From positions 434,001-498,000 of the forward strand of contig NZ_VTWT01000002.1 of the NCBI RefSeq assembly GCF_008727925.1: a DNA stretch of 64,000 nt, in the 5' to 3' direction. The translations under genes and the position numbers were made by a program. Under the pieces are notes generated by a model that made no database searches, was not told the origin of the DNA, and was given only the letters and a program-made list of their open reading frames with translations. Origin of the DNA: Adhaeribacter soli (GTDB lineage Bacteria > Bacteroidota > Bacteroidia > Cytophagales > Hymenobacteraceae). This document shows, one piece after another, positions 16,742 through 25,294 of the stretch; position 1 is the stretch's first letter; each line of letters opens with the position of its first letter.

Positions 16742-17707
16742 TTACAGCGGAATATCGAAGTACGTATTGGTGAAACCACCGAAGCAACCGTAGCCGTTCT
16801 GTATATTGCCTTTTACCCGTACCGGTTCGGCAAATGGGTTTCCGTTGGAATCGTTATAGAGCTGCAGGCTTTTCAGGAATTTGTAATTGTCTTCGGTAAT
16901 GCTGCTCACGATCAGGCGGAGGTACTTCGGCTGAAAAGAATCGGTACCGTAACAATTCACTTTTCGGGAAATGGTAACTGTGGTGCCGTTAAAACTCTTG
17001 TCGTCGAAAGGCCGGAAACCGTAAAAATCGTTGTAGCGCACATCGGAAAAATGAATGTCGTTGATGTCGGTACCAATGCCGGAATCGTCTTCCTCTTCAT
17101 CGAAATAATTCCGCTCCGAGATCTTTTTCTGTTCATCTAACAACACGCCGTAGATCAGATAATAATTGTTTTCGTTGCCTTTATCCGGGATCGTTAACGT
17201 AACCCGACCGTTTACAGAATAGTACTCATCGCCGGTTTTGGTAAAGGAGCCCTGAATGCCAGAAATTTCGTTCGGCAGAGTTAAAGTGCTGGTTACCGGT
17301 TCGTAGCCAGGCGCGGAAACGGTTAAGGTATAGCGCTGACCGGCCTGAGGCGTGAATTCTGTAACCGGTTTGTAGTAGCCGTTGCCGAAATAATGGTTCG
17401 TTTCGGCATCGTTCGTGAAAGTTTCCACAACTTTGCCATTGGCATCGGTAATTACCACACTGGCATTGTTCAAACCGTCCATTTCCTGGGTAGAAAGAAT
17501 GCTCTGGCTGAAGCTTACAAAAGGCCGGAAGGTAGGAAAATATGCGTACAGGCTGCTGTCCAGCTTTTCGTTGCCGATGGTACAGCGTACCGCCAGTTTA
17601 GGCGTATGTTCCGGAATGGGTACTTCTACGGTGGTTTCGCAAGCAGGTAAAATTGCCGTTCCCGCTAAAAGAAGGGCCAGGTTTCTTACTTTTTTCAGAG
17701 AAAGCAT
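16742..17707 (-). CDS. DUF4249 lipoprotein, TonB-receptor partner
   Basis: The 321-residue protein begins with a lipoprotein signal (LALLLAGTAILPAC; lipid on the Cys near residue 23). It has the DUF4249 pattern: a first beta domain (PKLAVRCTIGNEKLDSSLYA, NASVVITDANGKVVETF, AGQRYTLTVSAPGYEPVTS) and a second with strongly acidic EEEDDSGIGTDINDIHF. DUF4249 genes regularly sit directly after TonB-dependent receptors in Bacteroidota, as here, with 5 bases between the stop of the receptor and this start. It is likely a surface accessory protein of the receptor. The transported substrate is unknown. Confidence 0.87.
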   Translation of the reverse strand: MLSLKKVRNLALLLAGTAILPACETTVEVPIPEHTPKLAVRCTIGNEKLDSSLYAYFPTFRPFVSFSQSILSTQEMDGLNNASVVITDANGKVVETFTNDAETNHYFGNGYYKPVTEFTPQAGQRYTLTVSAPGYEPVTSTLTLPNEISGIQGSFTKTGDEYYSVNGRVTLTIPDKGNENNYYLIYGVLLDEQKKISERNYFDEEEDDSGIGTDINDIHFSDVRYNDFYGFRPFDDKSFNGTTVTISRKVNCYGTDSFQPKYLRLIVSSITEDNYKFLKSLQLYNDSNGNPFAEPVRVKGNIQNGYGCFGGFTNTYFDIPL

Positions 17708-17712
17708 AGCGT

Positions 17713-20085
17713 TTAAAATTTAAAGCTTTTGGTGAACGAAGGCAGGATCGGGAACAAACTGATCTGCTTGAATTTCGGGCGGCGCTGACCGTTGCCGTAG
17801 CTGTAGCCTTCGTCGAAGTAAATGAAATACGGGTTTTTGCGGTTATAGGCATTGTACACGCCAAAGCTGTTCACCACTTCGCCCCAGCTTTTCTTTTTGG
17901 TCTGGTTCAGGCTGAAATCGATGCGGTGGTAAGGCGCCATCCGGAAGTTATTGCGGCTGCCGGAATCCCCGATCGGGCCGGAACCGCCCATGTAATACTG
18001 CACTTCATCTAAGGTAACCGCGTTGCCGGTGCCATAAACCCAGGTACCCGAAACATCGATGTCTTCGGTAAGCTGGTGCGAAACCACAATGGAAACATCG
18101 TGGCGGCGGTCGTAGCGGTACGGGTAAATTTCGCCGTTATTCAGGTCGGGGAATTTCCGGGTGGCCCAGGCCAGCGTATAGCCTACCCAACCGGTGGTTT
18201 TGCCCAACTTTTTCTGAATAAAAAACTCCATGCCGTAAGACCAGCCCTGGCCGGAAGTAACTTTATCTTCCCAGTTATTATCGGTGGTCCCTAAAAAGTC
18301 GGCACCTTCGTTAAACTCGATCAGGTGGTTCATTTTCTTGTAATACCCTTCCAGGCTTACTTCAAACTTATCGTCGAAAACCGTGCGGGCCAGGCCGAGG
18401 GCCACCTGCTCCGCCGACTGTGGTTTCACTTTCTTCGTGGCCGGCACCCAAAGGTCGGTCGGCAAGCCGATGGTGCTGTTGGTAAGCAGGTGAATGAACT
18501 GGGTGGTTTTGGCGTACGATGCTTTCAAGGCCAGGTCTTCAGTAAGGAGGTAACGGGCTGAAAGACGGGGTTCCAAGGATGGATAAACCTTTTTATCGAC
18601 CAGGAAATTATTGAAGCGCAAGCCGGCATTTACTTTCAGGCGGTCAGTCAGTTTTATATCATCTTCAATGTACACGGCTGCCTCGTGGCCTAAAACCTGG
18701 GTTCCTTTATCGATGTTGTTGGCTCCGTCGGAGAAGTTATCTTTTACCTGCAGGGCTCCCGGTTTAAAGCTGTGCAGAATGTACTGGCCGCCGAAGCGGA
18801 TGTAATGGTTGGCGGTCGGGGTAAAATCGAAATCGGATTTCAGGCTCAGGTCGCGGATGTTGGAAAAATAATGCAGCAGGAACTTATCCGTTTTCAGTTC
18901 GCCGTTCTGGTCCGGATACGTGGAATTATACTCGTTTCCGACGTCGAACTGGTATTTGGTGTAGGTAAAATGCGTGTTGGCAAAAAGCCGGTTGTTTACG
19001 ATGTGGTTCCAGCGAAGCGCCGTAGTTAAATTCCCCCAGCCCAGCCTCGAATTATTTTCTTCATCGCTCATTTTGAAACGCACGTAGAACTTGTCGTAAC
19101 CAGTGTAGGCGCTTAAGTAAAGACGGTCGCGCTGCCCGAATTTGTAGTTTACTTTTCCGTTCAGGTCGTAGAAATAATAGCCTGCCACCCCGGTTTGAAT
19201 GTTCATGAACGGGCGCATCAGGACATCGATATAGGTGCGGCGGGCAGAAATGATAAAAGAGGAAACATCTTTTTTGATCGGGCCTTCTACCGTAGCTTTG
19301 GCTGCAATAATGCCTACCGAACCTTCGCCGTGGTACTCGTTCATGTGGCCTTCTTTCATGTTAATATCGAGCACCGAAGAAAGGCGGCCGCCGTAACGCG
19401 CCGGGAAACCTCCCTTTATCAGTTCCACATTGTTTAAAGCATCGGCATTGAAGACGGAAAAGAAACCGAAGAGGTGTGAGGCATTGTACACCGGCGCGCC
19501 ATCGAGTAAAATCAGGTTCTGGTCGGGGCTGCCGCCGCGCACGTATAAGCCGCTTGAACCCTCACCACCAGATTGTACCCCAGGCAGCAACTGCAGGGTT
19601 TTCAGTACGTCCACTTCCCCGAAAAGCGCCGGCAGTTTCTTGATCTGGGCAATGGGCACCGAAACGGTACTCATGCGGGTGCTTTCCTTTATTTTTTCGC
19701 TTCTTTCCCCGATCACTTCCACGGCTTCCAGCTGACTGTTATTCCGGAGGCTGAAATTCTGCTCCAGGTTGCGGTTCAAGTAGGTGGTGTAGGCCATACG
19801 CTCGTAGCCCACGTACGTAATGACCAGCGAAACGGTATCCTGGGGCAGGGTGATGCTGTAAAAACCGAAGTTATTGGTGGAAGTGCCCTGGCCGGTTTTA
19901 GGGTTGTAAATACTTACCCCAATCAGGTTTTCGCCTGATTCGCTGTCGCGGATAAAGCCGTTAATGGTGAATTTAGCGGTTTGCGCCTGTGCTATGCCGG
20001 AAAGCAGCAGCAGGAAAAGCAAACTGCCGATCACCTTCGGGAAACGGATTCTGGATTGCCGGAAAGCCGGGAAAAATGGTAGCAT
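17713..20085 (-). CDS. TonB-dependent receptor with CarboxypepD_reg-like domain
   Basis: The 790-residue protein has a signal peptide (VIGSLLFLLLLSGIAQAQ, about 20-37). A CarboxypepD_reg-like domain follows (about 38-118, FTINGFIRDSESGENLIGVS ... VSLVITYVGYE). Next is a plug (about 140-240, with LYVRGGSPDQNLILLDGAPV and ELIKGGFPARYGGRLSSVLD), then a long barrel ending FPILPSFTKSFKF. It imports an unknown ligand across the outer membrane using TonB energy. It forms a two-gene unit with the DUF4249 lipoprotein downstream. No SusD-like partner or anti-sigma pair is present. A -7 promoter box lies about 120 bases upstream. Confidence 0.93.
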   Translation of the reverse strand: MLPFFPAFRQSRIRFPKVIGSLLFLLLLSGIAQAQTAKFTINGFIRDSESGENLIGVSIYNPKTGQGTSTNNFGFYSITLPQDTVSLVITYVGYERMAYTTYLNRNLEQNFSLRNNSQLEAVEVIGERSEKIKESTRMSTVSVPIAQIKKLPALFGEVDVLKTLQLLPGVQSGGEGSSGLYVRGGSPDQNLILLDGAPVYNASHLFGFFSVFNADALNNVELIKGGFPARYGGRLSSVLDINMKEGHMNEYHGEGSVGIIAAKATVEGPIKKDVSSFIISARRTYIDVLMRPFMNIQTGVAGYYFYDLNGKVNYKFGQRDRLYLSAYTGYDKFYVRFKMSDEENNSRLGWGNLTTALRWNHIVNNRLFANTHFTYTKYQFDVGNEYNSTYPDQNGELKTDKFLLHYFSNIRDLSLKSDFDFTPTANHYIRFGGQYILHSFKPGALQVKDNFSDGANNIDKGTQVLGHEAAVYIEDDIKLTDRLKVNAGLRFNNFLVDKKVYPSLEPRLSARYLLTEDLALKASYAKTTQFIHLLTNSTIGLPTDLWVPATKKVKPQSAEQVALGLARTVFDDKFEVSLEGYYKKMNHLIEFNEGADFLGTTDNNWEDKVTSGQGWSYGMEFFIQKKLGKTTGWVGYTLAWATRKFPDLNNGEIYPYRYDRRHDVSIVVSHQLTEDIDVSGTWVYGTGNAVTLDEVQYYMGGSGPIGDSGSRNNFRMAPYHRIDFSLNQTKKKSWGEVVNSFGVYNAYNRKNPYFIYFDEGYSYGNGQRRPKFKQISLFPILPSFTKSFKF

Positions 20086-20206
20086 TTTCTTCGAAAAAGT
20101 TAAGGGCCTGGTTCGGGTGGTACTTTTATCGGGAATGATCTTCCGGCGTCAGCTGCTATTATAAGTTCGTGATTATAAAGCCGCTTTCCCTGAAATTCCT
20201 TTCTAA

Positions 20207-20214
20207 CAAAGGTA
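20207..20214 (-). promoter_or_regulatory. Candidate -7 element for the TonB receptor operon
   Basis: Read on the minus strand this is TACCTTTG, matching TAnnTTTG. The -33 box at the expected distance is weak. It implies a leader of about 115 bases before the receptor start. Confidence 0.45.
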
Positions 20215-20525
20215 CAACTTATTCTTCAGACAACTTTCCTGGTGGGTACCCTTAGGGGTTGGTTATTTTTTCTGATTATGCAGGGGAATTTGTTTTTTAA
20301 AACAGGTCCCTCTCCTATTTTAAGAGAAGGCTGGAGTGAAGTAAAGCTCCCCTCCTTTTTTCAAGGAGGGGTTGGGGGTGGTTGTACCTCCGCCATTTAA
20401 ACCCAGCTACACAATCTCTTAATTTTCCGTAAAATCAGGTTCTTTTGGTATGTATTACAACGGGAAATTCTAAAAATTCTTTAATTCTGAAAATTCTGAT
20501 TCTGATATTTTATTGCTGGTACAGG

Positions 20526-20551
20526 AAAAAGGGCGACCACAAGGATCGCCC
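20526..20551 (-). terminator. Terminator after rimK
   Basis: On the minus strand gggcgatcc-ttgt-ggtcgccc is followed by TTTTT. It lies about 40 bases past the rimK stop codon at 20591. Confidence 0.75.
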
Positions 20552-20590
20552 CAACATTTGTTCGGCCAGTGGTTCTGGCGTTTGTGGTTT

Positions 20591-21505
20591 TTAATGGCCG
20601 GTTTCTCTTTTCTCTTTTTTTGCCCGTTTCTTTTTCACTAACTCTTCGGTATATTCGATGATCTTGCCGGCAATGTCCTGTTTGGTGGCTTTTTCGATGC
20701 CTTCCAGGCCGGGCGATGAATTTACTTCCAGAATTAATGGGCCGCGTTTGGATTGCAATATGTCTACTCCGGCAATGTCCAGGCCCAGGGTTTTGGCTGC
20801 AAGCAAAGCAGCGGCCCTTTCGGCGCGGGAAAGTTTTATGAGGCTGCCGGTGCCGCCGCGGTGCAGGTTGGAGCGGAATTCGCCTTCTTTGCCCTGGCGT
20901 TTCATGGCGCCTACTACCTGGCCGTTTACCACAAAGGCCCGGATGTCGGCGCCTTTGGCTTCGGAGATGAATTCCTGCACAATAATGCGGGCTTTCAGGT
21001 TATGAAATGCTTCGATCACCGATTCGGCGGCTTTTTCGTTTTCGGCTAGCACTACACCCAAGCCTTGGGTGCCTTCCAGTAACTTAATTACTAAAGGTGC
21101 ACCGCCTACTTGCTGAATAAGTTCCTTTACTTTAACGCCGTAATTGGTAAAAGCGGTTTTCGGCATGCCGAGTCCGGCTTTGGACAGGATCTGCAGGCAG
21201 CGAAGCTTGTCGCGGGAACGCACAATGGCTTGGGAATCTACGGCACTTTTTACTTTCATCATTTCGAACTGGCGTACTACGGCCGTGCCGTAAAACGTAA
21301 CCGAAGCCCCGATGCGCGGAATAATGGCATCGATACCGGTCAGTTTTTCGCCTTTGTACATAATGTAAGGGTGCCCGGCTTCGATGAGCAAATCGCATTT
21401 GAGGTGGTCGAGCACCAGTACGTCGTGGCCGCGTTGCTGGGCAGCTTCCACCAGGCGGCGGGTAGAATATAGTTTAGCGTCACGCGAAAGAATGGCAATT
21501 TTCAT
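20591..21505 (-). CDS. rimK: RimK-type ATP-grasp L-glutamate ligase
   Basis: RimK-family enzymes use ATP to add glutamate to a carboxyl terminus, classically of ribosomal protein S6. The 304-residue protein begins [20 protein letters not shown] and shows ATP-grasp features: [19 protein letters not shown]-like linker, [20 protein letters not shown] (about 133-152), [19 protein letters not shown] (about 174-193) and [20 protein letters not shown] (about 246-265), carrying metal ligands. A short basic tail ([14 protein letters not shown]) is extra. The start codon overlaps the stop of the upstream gene by one base (TAATG), so both are translationally coupled. Target in this organism not shown. 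Confidence 0.9.
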   Translation of the reverse strand: MKIAILSRDAKLYSTRRLVEAAQQRGHDVLVLDHLKCDLLIEAGHPYIMYKGEKLTGIDAIIPRIGASVTFYGTAVVRQFEMMKVKSAVDSQAIVRSRDKLRCLQILSKAGLGMPKTAFTNYGVKVKELIQQVGGAPLVIKLLEGTQGLGVVLAENEKAAESVIEAFHNLKARIIVQEFISEAKGADIRAFVVNGQVVGAMKRQGKEGEFRSNLHRGGTGSLIKLSRAERAAALLAAKTLGLDIAGVDILQSKRGPLILEVNSSPGLEGIEKATKQDIAGKIIEYTEELVKKKRAKKEKRETGH

Positions 21506-22008
21506 TAATCTTTGTTTTGTTTTTGTCTCTGACGTTTTTTATAAGCCACATTTTTCCGGGAAACATCCACGATAAAATGCCGCTTTAACAGCACCCGGCC
21601 TATTAAAACGGGGTAACGCATATCGCTCCGGTCGGAAAGCGAAAATTCAGCTAAAATGGTTTTATCAAACAACTGAATCGGCGTTTTGATTACGTAACGC
21701 TGCTGCACATCGCCGAACGAATTCTTGATATCGCGAAGATCGAACTCCCGGAACTCGAAAACCTTGTTGTTGTAATGCGGGTGAGATTCGTCCATGAATT
21801 TGCAACGGATCACGATGGAGCCGTCTTCCAGGGTTTCTTCGCGGATGTCGGTGCAGTGCAGGGCGGAAGTGTAGGCACCGGTATCAACTTTCGCTTCCAC
21901 TTCATAGAGTTCAAGCTCCGGAAAATCGACCAGCTCGCGGCGGCCAATGGTTCGCTTTTGAGGACGTTTGTGCATCGGGTAAAATTCTGTACTTATTTCC
22001 GCTTCCAA
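21505..22008 (-). CDS. RimK/LysX-associated protease-like protein (PF05618, retropepsin-like)
   Basis: The 167-residue protein matches the family annotated as ATP-dependent zinc protease of the RimK/LysX group. The conserved start is [13 protein letters not shown] (about 41-53). The D-T-G-A motif is the hallmark of retropepsin-like aspartic proteases, so the zinc label is doubtful. A second conserved run is [13 protein letters not shown] ... [10 protein letters not shown]. It overlaps rimK by one base and so probably works on the same modification, perhaps trimming or processing the glutamylated product; that is inference. The end is basic ([11 protein letters not shown]). Confidence 0.83.
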   Translation of the reverse strand: MEAEISTEFYPMHKRPQKRTIGRRELVDFPELELYEVEAKVDTGAYTSALHCTDIREETLEDGSIVIRCKFMDESHPHYNNKVFEFREFDLRDIKNSFGDVQQRYVIKTPIQLFDKTILAEFSLSDRSDMRYPVLIGRVLLKRHFIVDVSRKNVAYKKRQRQKQNKD

Positions 22009-22158
22009 GATACGGTTTCCGGCCCTTTATGCCCTGACCCGATCCAACATTATTTTTCACTTTTCGGGCAAAAAACCTACCCTTTTCAGATTACCCGCTC
22101 TTAAGTATATCAGTTAGAGGCAATTGCCGTATACCCAGAACAAATCAAGTTCCTGCTT

Positions 22159-22671
22159 ATGAAGAAGTTTCTGTTCATATTTTCAGTTTTATTCCTTTTC
22201 TGCAGCGCCTTTCAGGTCCAGGCGCAAAACGCTGCTTCGCGGCAAGGCCATGGCGCAGCTACGATGCAGGAACTGGGTCAGGCGGTTTTTAATGCTTTGC
22301 AGCAAAACCAGTTCAGTGGCTTGGATAATTTCCTGCCCGATGAAACCGACCTGAAGGCTTTGCGAAGAAAAAGCTCCGAAGATATGCGGCTGGTACTGGA
22401 AAGAACCACGCCGGATACCGTGCGGCAAAACCTGCAGAAACAATTTTCCTTTATGATGGACCGGGCCAGTGCGGGCATGTTCAACTGGTCGGCCTGGACT
22501 TTGGCTGCTACCAAAGCTACCCGGAAAGATCCGAAGAACCCGCTTTTATATAAGGTACGGGTGGCCATTGCCGATGCGGCAGCCAATGAAAAGTACGTGC
22601 TTTTCGAAGCCTTTCAGATCCGCAACCGCTACTTTCTTTTCAAACAGCTCGATTTTACCTCCGAAATTTAA
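22159..22671 (+). CDS. Hypothetical exported protein, paralogue of the next gene
   Basis: The 170-residue protein has a signal peptide (FLFIFSVLFLFCSAFQVQAQ). The mature domain begins with a helix (ATMQELGQAVFNALQQNQFS), then GLDNFLPDETDLKALR, and ends in a beta strand YVLFEAFQIRNRYFLFKQLD. The next gene encodes the same layout (KELGKELYTALQTGNTDRLT, YLPSDAELKDLK, TFEALKIDKRVFLFRQIQ), so the two are diverged duplicates. The pattern is that of a small NTF2-like or DUF-type periplasmic domain, but I recognise no named family. Confidence 0.7.
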   Translation: MKKFLFIFSVLFLFCSAFQVQAQNAASRQGHGAATMQELGQAVFNALQQNQFSGLDNFLPDETDLKALRRKSSEDMRLVLERTTPDTVRQNLQKQFSFMMDRASAGMFNWSAWTLAATKATRKDPKNPLLYKVRVAIADAAANEKYVLFEAFQIRNRYFLFKQLDFTSEI

Positions 22672-22810
22672 CTTTTTAATTCAGGCGTTTACCATCATAT
22701 CAGGTAAGTACAAATAAATTACAATTTTATTTCAACATGACCAGCTTCTTTCCGCGTATAGTTCTAAAAACAAACAAAACCAATCTATTACAAATCTAAG
22801 AACAAACCGA

Positions 22811-22818
22811 GGGAGGAA
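22811..22818 (+). promoter_or_regulatory. Unusually strong Shine-Dalgarno sequence
   Basis: GGGAGGAA lies 5 bases before the ATG at 22824. Most genes in this window have no such site, as is normal for Bacteroidota, so this one stands out and confirms the start. Confidence 0.7.
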
Positions 22819-22823
22819 TTATC

Positions 22824-23393
22824 ATGAAGAAGACTTTCACGTGGGCTTTCAGCTTTTTGCTAGTGCTTTTATTTATCGGAACCGCTTCAGCGCAAAACCC
22901 GCTGTTTGGAAAAAAGAAACCGCTGCCTTCTACCCGCGGCAAAGCCAGCGTTAAGGAACTTGGCAAGGAATTATACACCGCTTTGCAAACCGGCAACACC
23001 GACCGGCTTACCATTTACCTGCCCAGCGATGCGGAATTAAAGGATTTAAAGAAAAACAATGCCACAACCGATGAAATGAAGGATATTGTGAGCAGCGTAG
23101 GCGCAGACCAGCTGGAAAGCAACCTGCAACAGGAAATCGACGCGCTGAAAGGCCAGATGGCCGCCGATTCGTTCCGGGTAAATAACAGCACTCTGGTTTC
23201 AGTTACCGGCACCCGCCCCAATTCCAAAACGCCTAATATTACGGCCGTAACCGTAAACCTGACGGATGAGAAAGAGCGGCCTTACACTCTGACCTTTGAA
23301 GCGCTGAAGATCGATAAACGGGTATTTCTGTTCCGCCAGATCCAGGCTAAAAAGGAAATGCAGGTGGCCAATTTGCTGGAAGAAAAGCCGTAA
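22824..23393 (+). CDS. Hypothetical exported protein, paralogue of the preceding gene
   Basis: The 189-residue protein has a signal peptide (FTWAFSFLLVLLFIGTASAQ) and the same domain plan as its neighbour: helix KELGKELYTALQTGNTDRLT, motif IYLPSDAELKDLKK, a long helix (SVGADQLESNLQQEIDALKG) and closing strands TLTFEALKIDKRVFLFRQIQ. It is more charged than the neighbour. It is separated from it by 152 bp and has its own strong ribosome binding site, so it may be the better expressed copy. A terminator follows. Function is unknown; location is presumably periplasmic. Confidence 0.72.
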   Translation: MKKTFTWAFSFLLVLLFIGTASAQNPLFGKKKPLPSTRGKASVKELGKELYTALQTGNTDRLTIYLPSDAELKDLKKNNATTDEMKDIVSSVGADQLESNLQQEIDALKGQMAADSFRVNNSTLVSVTGTRPNSKTPNITAVTVNLTDEKERPYTLTFEALKIDKRVFLFRQIQAKKEMQVANLLEEKP

Positions 23394-23428
23394 GTTTTTG
23401 GCGTGTTAATGCTATGAAATTGATATGA

Positions 23429-23457
23429 AAAAGTCCCGGATTGCTCCGGGACTTTTT
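23429..23457. terminator. Bidirectional terminator between convergent genes
   Basis: aaagtcccgga-ttgc-tccgggacttt forms a perfect 11-bp stem with a T run on one side and an A run on the other. It serves the exported-protein gene on the plus strand and the hydrolase gene on the minus strand. Confidence 0.85.
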
Positions 23458-23477
23458 GGTTTCTTATAGATTCGATT

Positions 23478-24287
23478 TCACTTCTTAAAATCCGGATGCT
23501 GGTGCAGGTAGTTTCCTACTTCGGCTAAAAGATGAGAATGCCCGGTTTTCAGGGTAATTACCTGGCAGTTTTGCAGGGCATCGGTAAAGAATTTCAGGCC
23601 TTGCGCGGTGATGATCTGGTCGAAATGGCCGAGGAAAAGCACGAGGGGAACTCGGGTGCTGTTGAGCAGTTCGATGGTTTGGTTAATGTCGAAAACGAGC
23701 AGTCGGAAGCCGGTCCAGCTTTTGTAGATCTTCAGGCGTTTACTGGGACTGTTCATCTGGTGGGCGGCAAACCGCAAAATGCCGGGGTGCATGAGTTTGT
23801 AGCGCCCCATTACCCGCACGAATTTAAAAAAGGGCTCCGGCTTTACCACCGTGCGCTTAAATAAGCCGGACAACCAACCGGGATAAGTAGCAACGTTGTA
23901 CCAGAAACTGGTTTTAATACCATCGGGCGCAACCAGAAAAATGCTATGAATTCTGTCCGTAAAACCCTCCAGTACCGTTAAAGCAAACTTCCCTCCCATG
24001 CTAAAACCGGCCACCGAAAACGACTTGATATTCTCTGTTTCCAGAAATCGGTTTATTAAGGTAGTCAGGAATTCTTTGGTAAGCGGCGCGTGCGGTTTAT
24101 CGAGCCAGCTCTGGCCGTGGTAAAACAGATCGAAGGCGAAGATGGTGTACTGGTCTTTGATGGCATCGGCCACCGGCTCATAATAGGAACTGTCCTGTCC
24201 GAAACCGTGGAACGCCAGCAGCACCCGCGGCCCATGCCCCAGTTTCCGGTAGTGCAGTTTAGTTTTTCCTTCGGTTATGAAAGGCAT
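23478..24287 (-). CDS. Alpha/beta hydrolase
   Basis: The 269-residue protein has the alpha/beta-hydrolase core: oxyanion region LLAFHGFGQDSSYYEPVADA (about 24-43), nucleophile elbow VAGFSMGGKFALTVLEGF (Ser about residue 95), the acid in LGHFDQIITAQG (about 220) and the histidine in LKTGHSHLLAEVG (about 250). No signal peptide is seen, so it is cytoplasmic. The substrate is unknown; esterase, lipase-like and C-C hydrolase roles are all possible. It is flanked by terminator-like hairpins and appears monocistronic. Confidence 0.83.
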   Translation of the reverse strand: MPFITEGKTKLHYRKLGHGPRVLLAFHGFGQDSSYYEPVADAIKDQYTIFAFDLFYHGQSWLDKPHAPLTKEFLTTLINRFLETENIKSFSVAGFSMGGKFALTVLEGFTDRIHSIFLVAPDGIKTSFWYNVATYPGWLSGLFKRTVVKPEPFFKFVRVMGRYKLMHPGILRFAAHQMNSPSKRLKIYKSWTGFRLLVFDINQTIELLNSTRVPLVLFLGHFDQIITAQGLKFFTDALQNCQVITLKTGHSHLLAEVGNYLHQHPDFKK

Positions 24288-24302
24288 TTTTTTAATGTGC
24301 TA

Positions 24303-24511
24303 TTTTTTTTAATGTGCTAATTTGTTAATTTGGAAATTTGAAAATGGAGCAATTTGGAAATATGGAATTCCGGGTGACGGTTTTCATTTGCTGTAGAGAC
24401 GCGATGCATCGCGTCTTTACCACCGGGTTTTCCACCATCACGACCTGTTTTTTCAACCCAAACCCTACCCTTTTCCCAAAAAACCAACAACGAACAACCA
24501 GCAACCAACAA
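24303..24511. repeat. Intergenic repeats: aatttgg-type run and an imperfect 28-bp palindrome
   Basis: 24303-24365 is an A/T-G run built of aatttggaaatttgaaaatg-like units. 24393-24420 is a palindrome gtagagacgcgatg/catcgcgtctttac with one mismatch; close relatives are widespread in bacteria as dispersed hairpins. I see no gene here. Confidence 0.6.
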
Positions 24512-25075
24512 CTACAATTTCGCCACACCGCCAGAAACGACGAACTTCATCACTTCGCTGCTTGGTAGCTGGATAAAGCGGACATTGTCTTTTTTCACAA
24601 ACCAGAGTTCGCCGGAAATATTATAGGAATCGGGAAAATAAACGGCTACCAGGTCTTCCATGTGCAGGCTTTCGAGGTTATCCTGGGTAATGAAGCCCAT
24701 GCGGAAGGTTTCGGGTGTGTCGTGCATTTTTACCATTACCGGGCAATTGAATTTTTGGTTATCGCCGACAAAGGCATCGAAAAGGTCTTTCAGGGAAGAG
24801 TAAATAATGCTTACCAGCGGCACTTTGGTAAGAATGCGCTCGGCAAGTACCAGGAAAGGCCGCACTAAAAACGAGGAACCCAGATAACCGACAACAGTAA
24901 GCAGGATAATGATAATGAAGATACCCAGTCCAGGGATCCGGCCAATCATCGGCAATTCCCCGATATCAAAGATTTCATCGAGCCAGGCAATTACGGCTAC
25001 GATTATGTAAATGGTAAGCGTGATCGGCGCTATGATCAGGAAGCCATTCAGGAAGTATTTAAAAAGGCGTTTCAT
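24512..25075 (-). CDS. DUF502 family membrane protein
   Basis: The 187-residue protein begins MKRLFKYFLNGFLIIAPITL and has two transmembrane segments (about 12-33 and 51-73, with GLGIFIIIILLTVVGYLGSS). A soluble part follows, including PLVSIIYSSLKDLFDAFVGD and VAVYFPDSYNISGELWFV. This is the DUF502 pattern, found in many bacteria and in plant chloroplast/Golgi proteins (the LIKE-COV family). Its role is unknown; in plants, homologues affect trafficking and patterning. It is probably an inner-membrane protein. Terminator-like hairpins lie on both sides. Confidence 0.88.
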   Translation of the reverse strand: MKRLFKYFLNGFLIIAPITLTIYIIVAVIAWLDEIFDIGELPMIGRIPGLGIFIIIILLTVVGYLGSSFLVRPFLVLAERILTKVPLVSIIYSSLKDLFDAFVGDNQKFNCPVMVKMHDTPETFRMGFITQDNLESLHMEDLVAVYFPDSYNISGELWFVKKDNVRFIQLPSSEVMKFVVSGGVAKL

Positions 25076-25201
25076 GCAATAATGAGCTAATTTTTTAATG
25101 TGCTAATGTGCTATTTCTGTTAAAACTGAAAGCATTTAGTCACAGCTGAAAAGGAATTTGTCTGATATCCGACTCTTTAATTTGAAAGACGGTCAAACAA
25201 A

Positions 25202-25223
25202 AAGCCCTGCATTTGCAGGGCTT
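25202..25223. terminator. Terminator downstream of ispH
   Basis: aagccctgc-attt-gcagggctt is a perfect 9-bp stem preceded by an A run, so it works as a terminator for the minus-strand cmk-ispH unit. It is 70 bases past the ispH stop. Confidence 0.75.
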
Positions 25224-25294
25224 AAAGTTACGATATTCTGTACGGTTTCGGTTATTACTTTTTAAGCAGGAATGCTACCGTTTTCTGGCTTTGC

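Larger units (their letters stand above)
20086..20590. other. Upstream region of the TonB receptor with a G/C-run repeat
   Basis: No gene is seen in these 505 bases. A repeat of the ctcccctcc ... ggaggggttgggggtgg kind spans about 20305-20390, related to the elements at 5461-5670, 51005-51092 and 63328-63490. The rimK terminator lies at 20526-20551. Confidence 0.5.

Noticed and set aside
16348-16779. 143-codon minus-strand frame
   Set aside because: It crosses a terminator palindrome and dispersed repeat debris and overlaps the end of two real genes.
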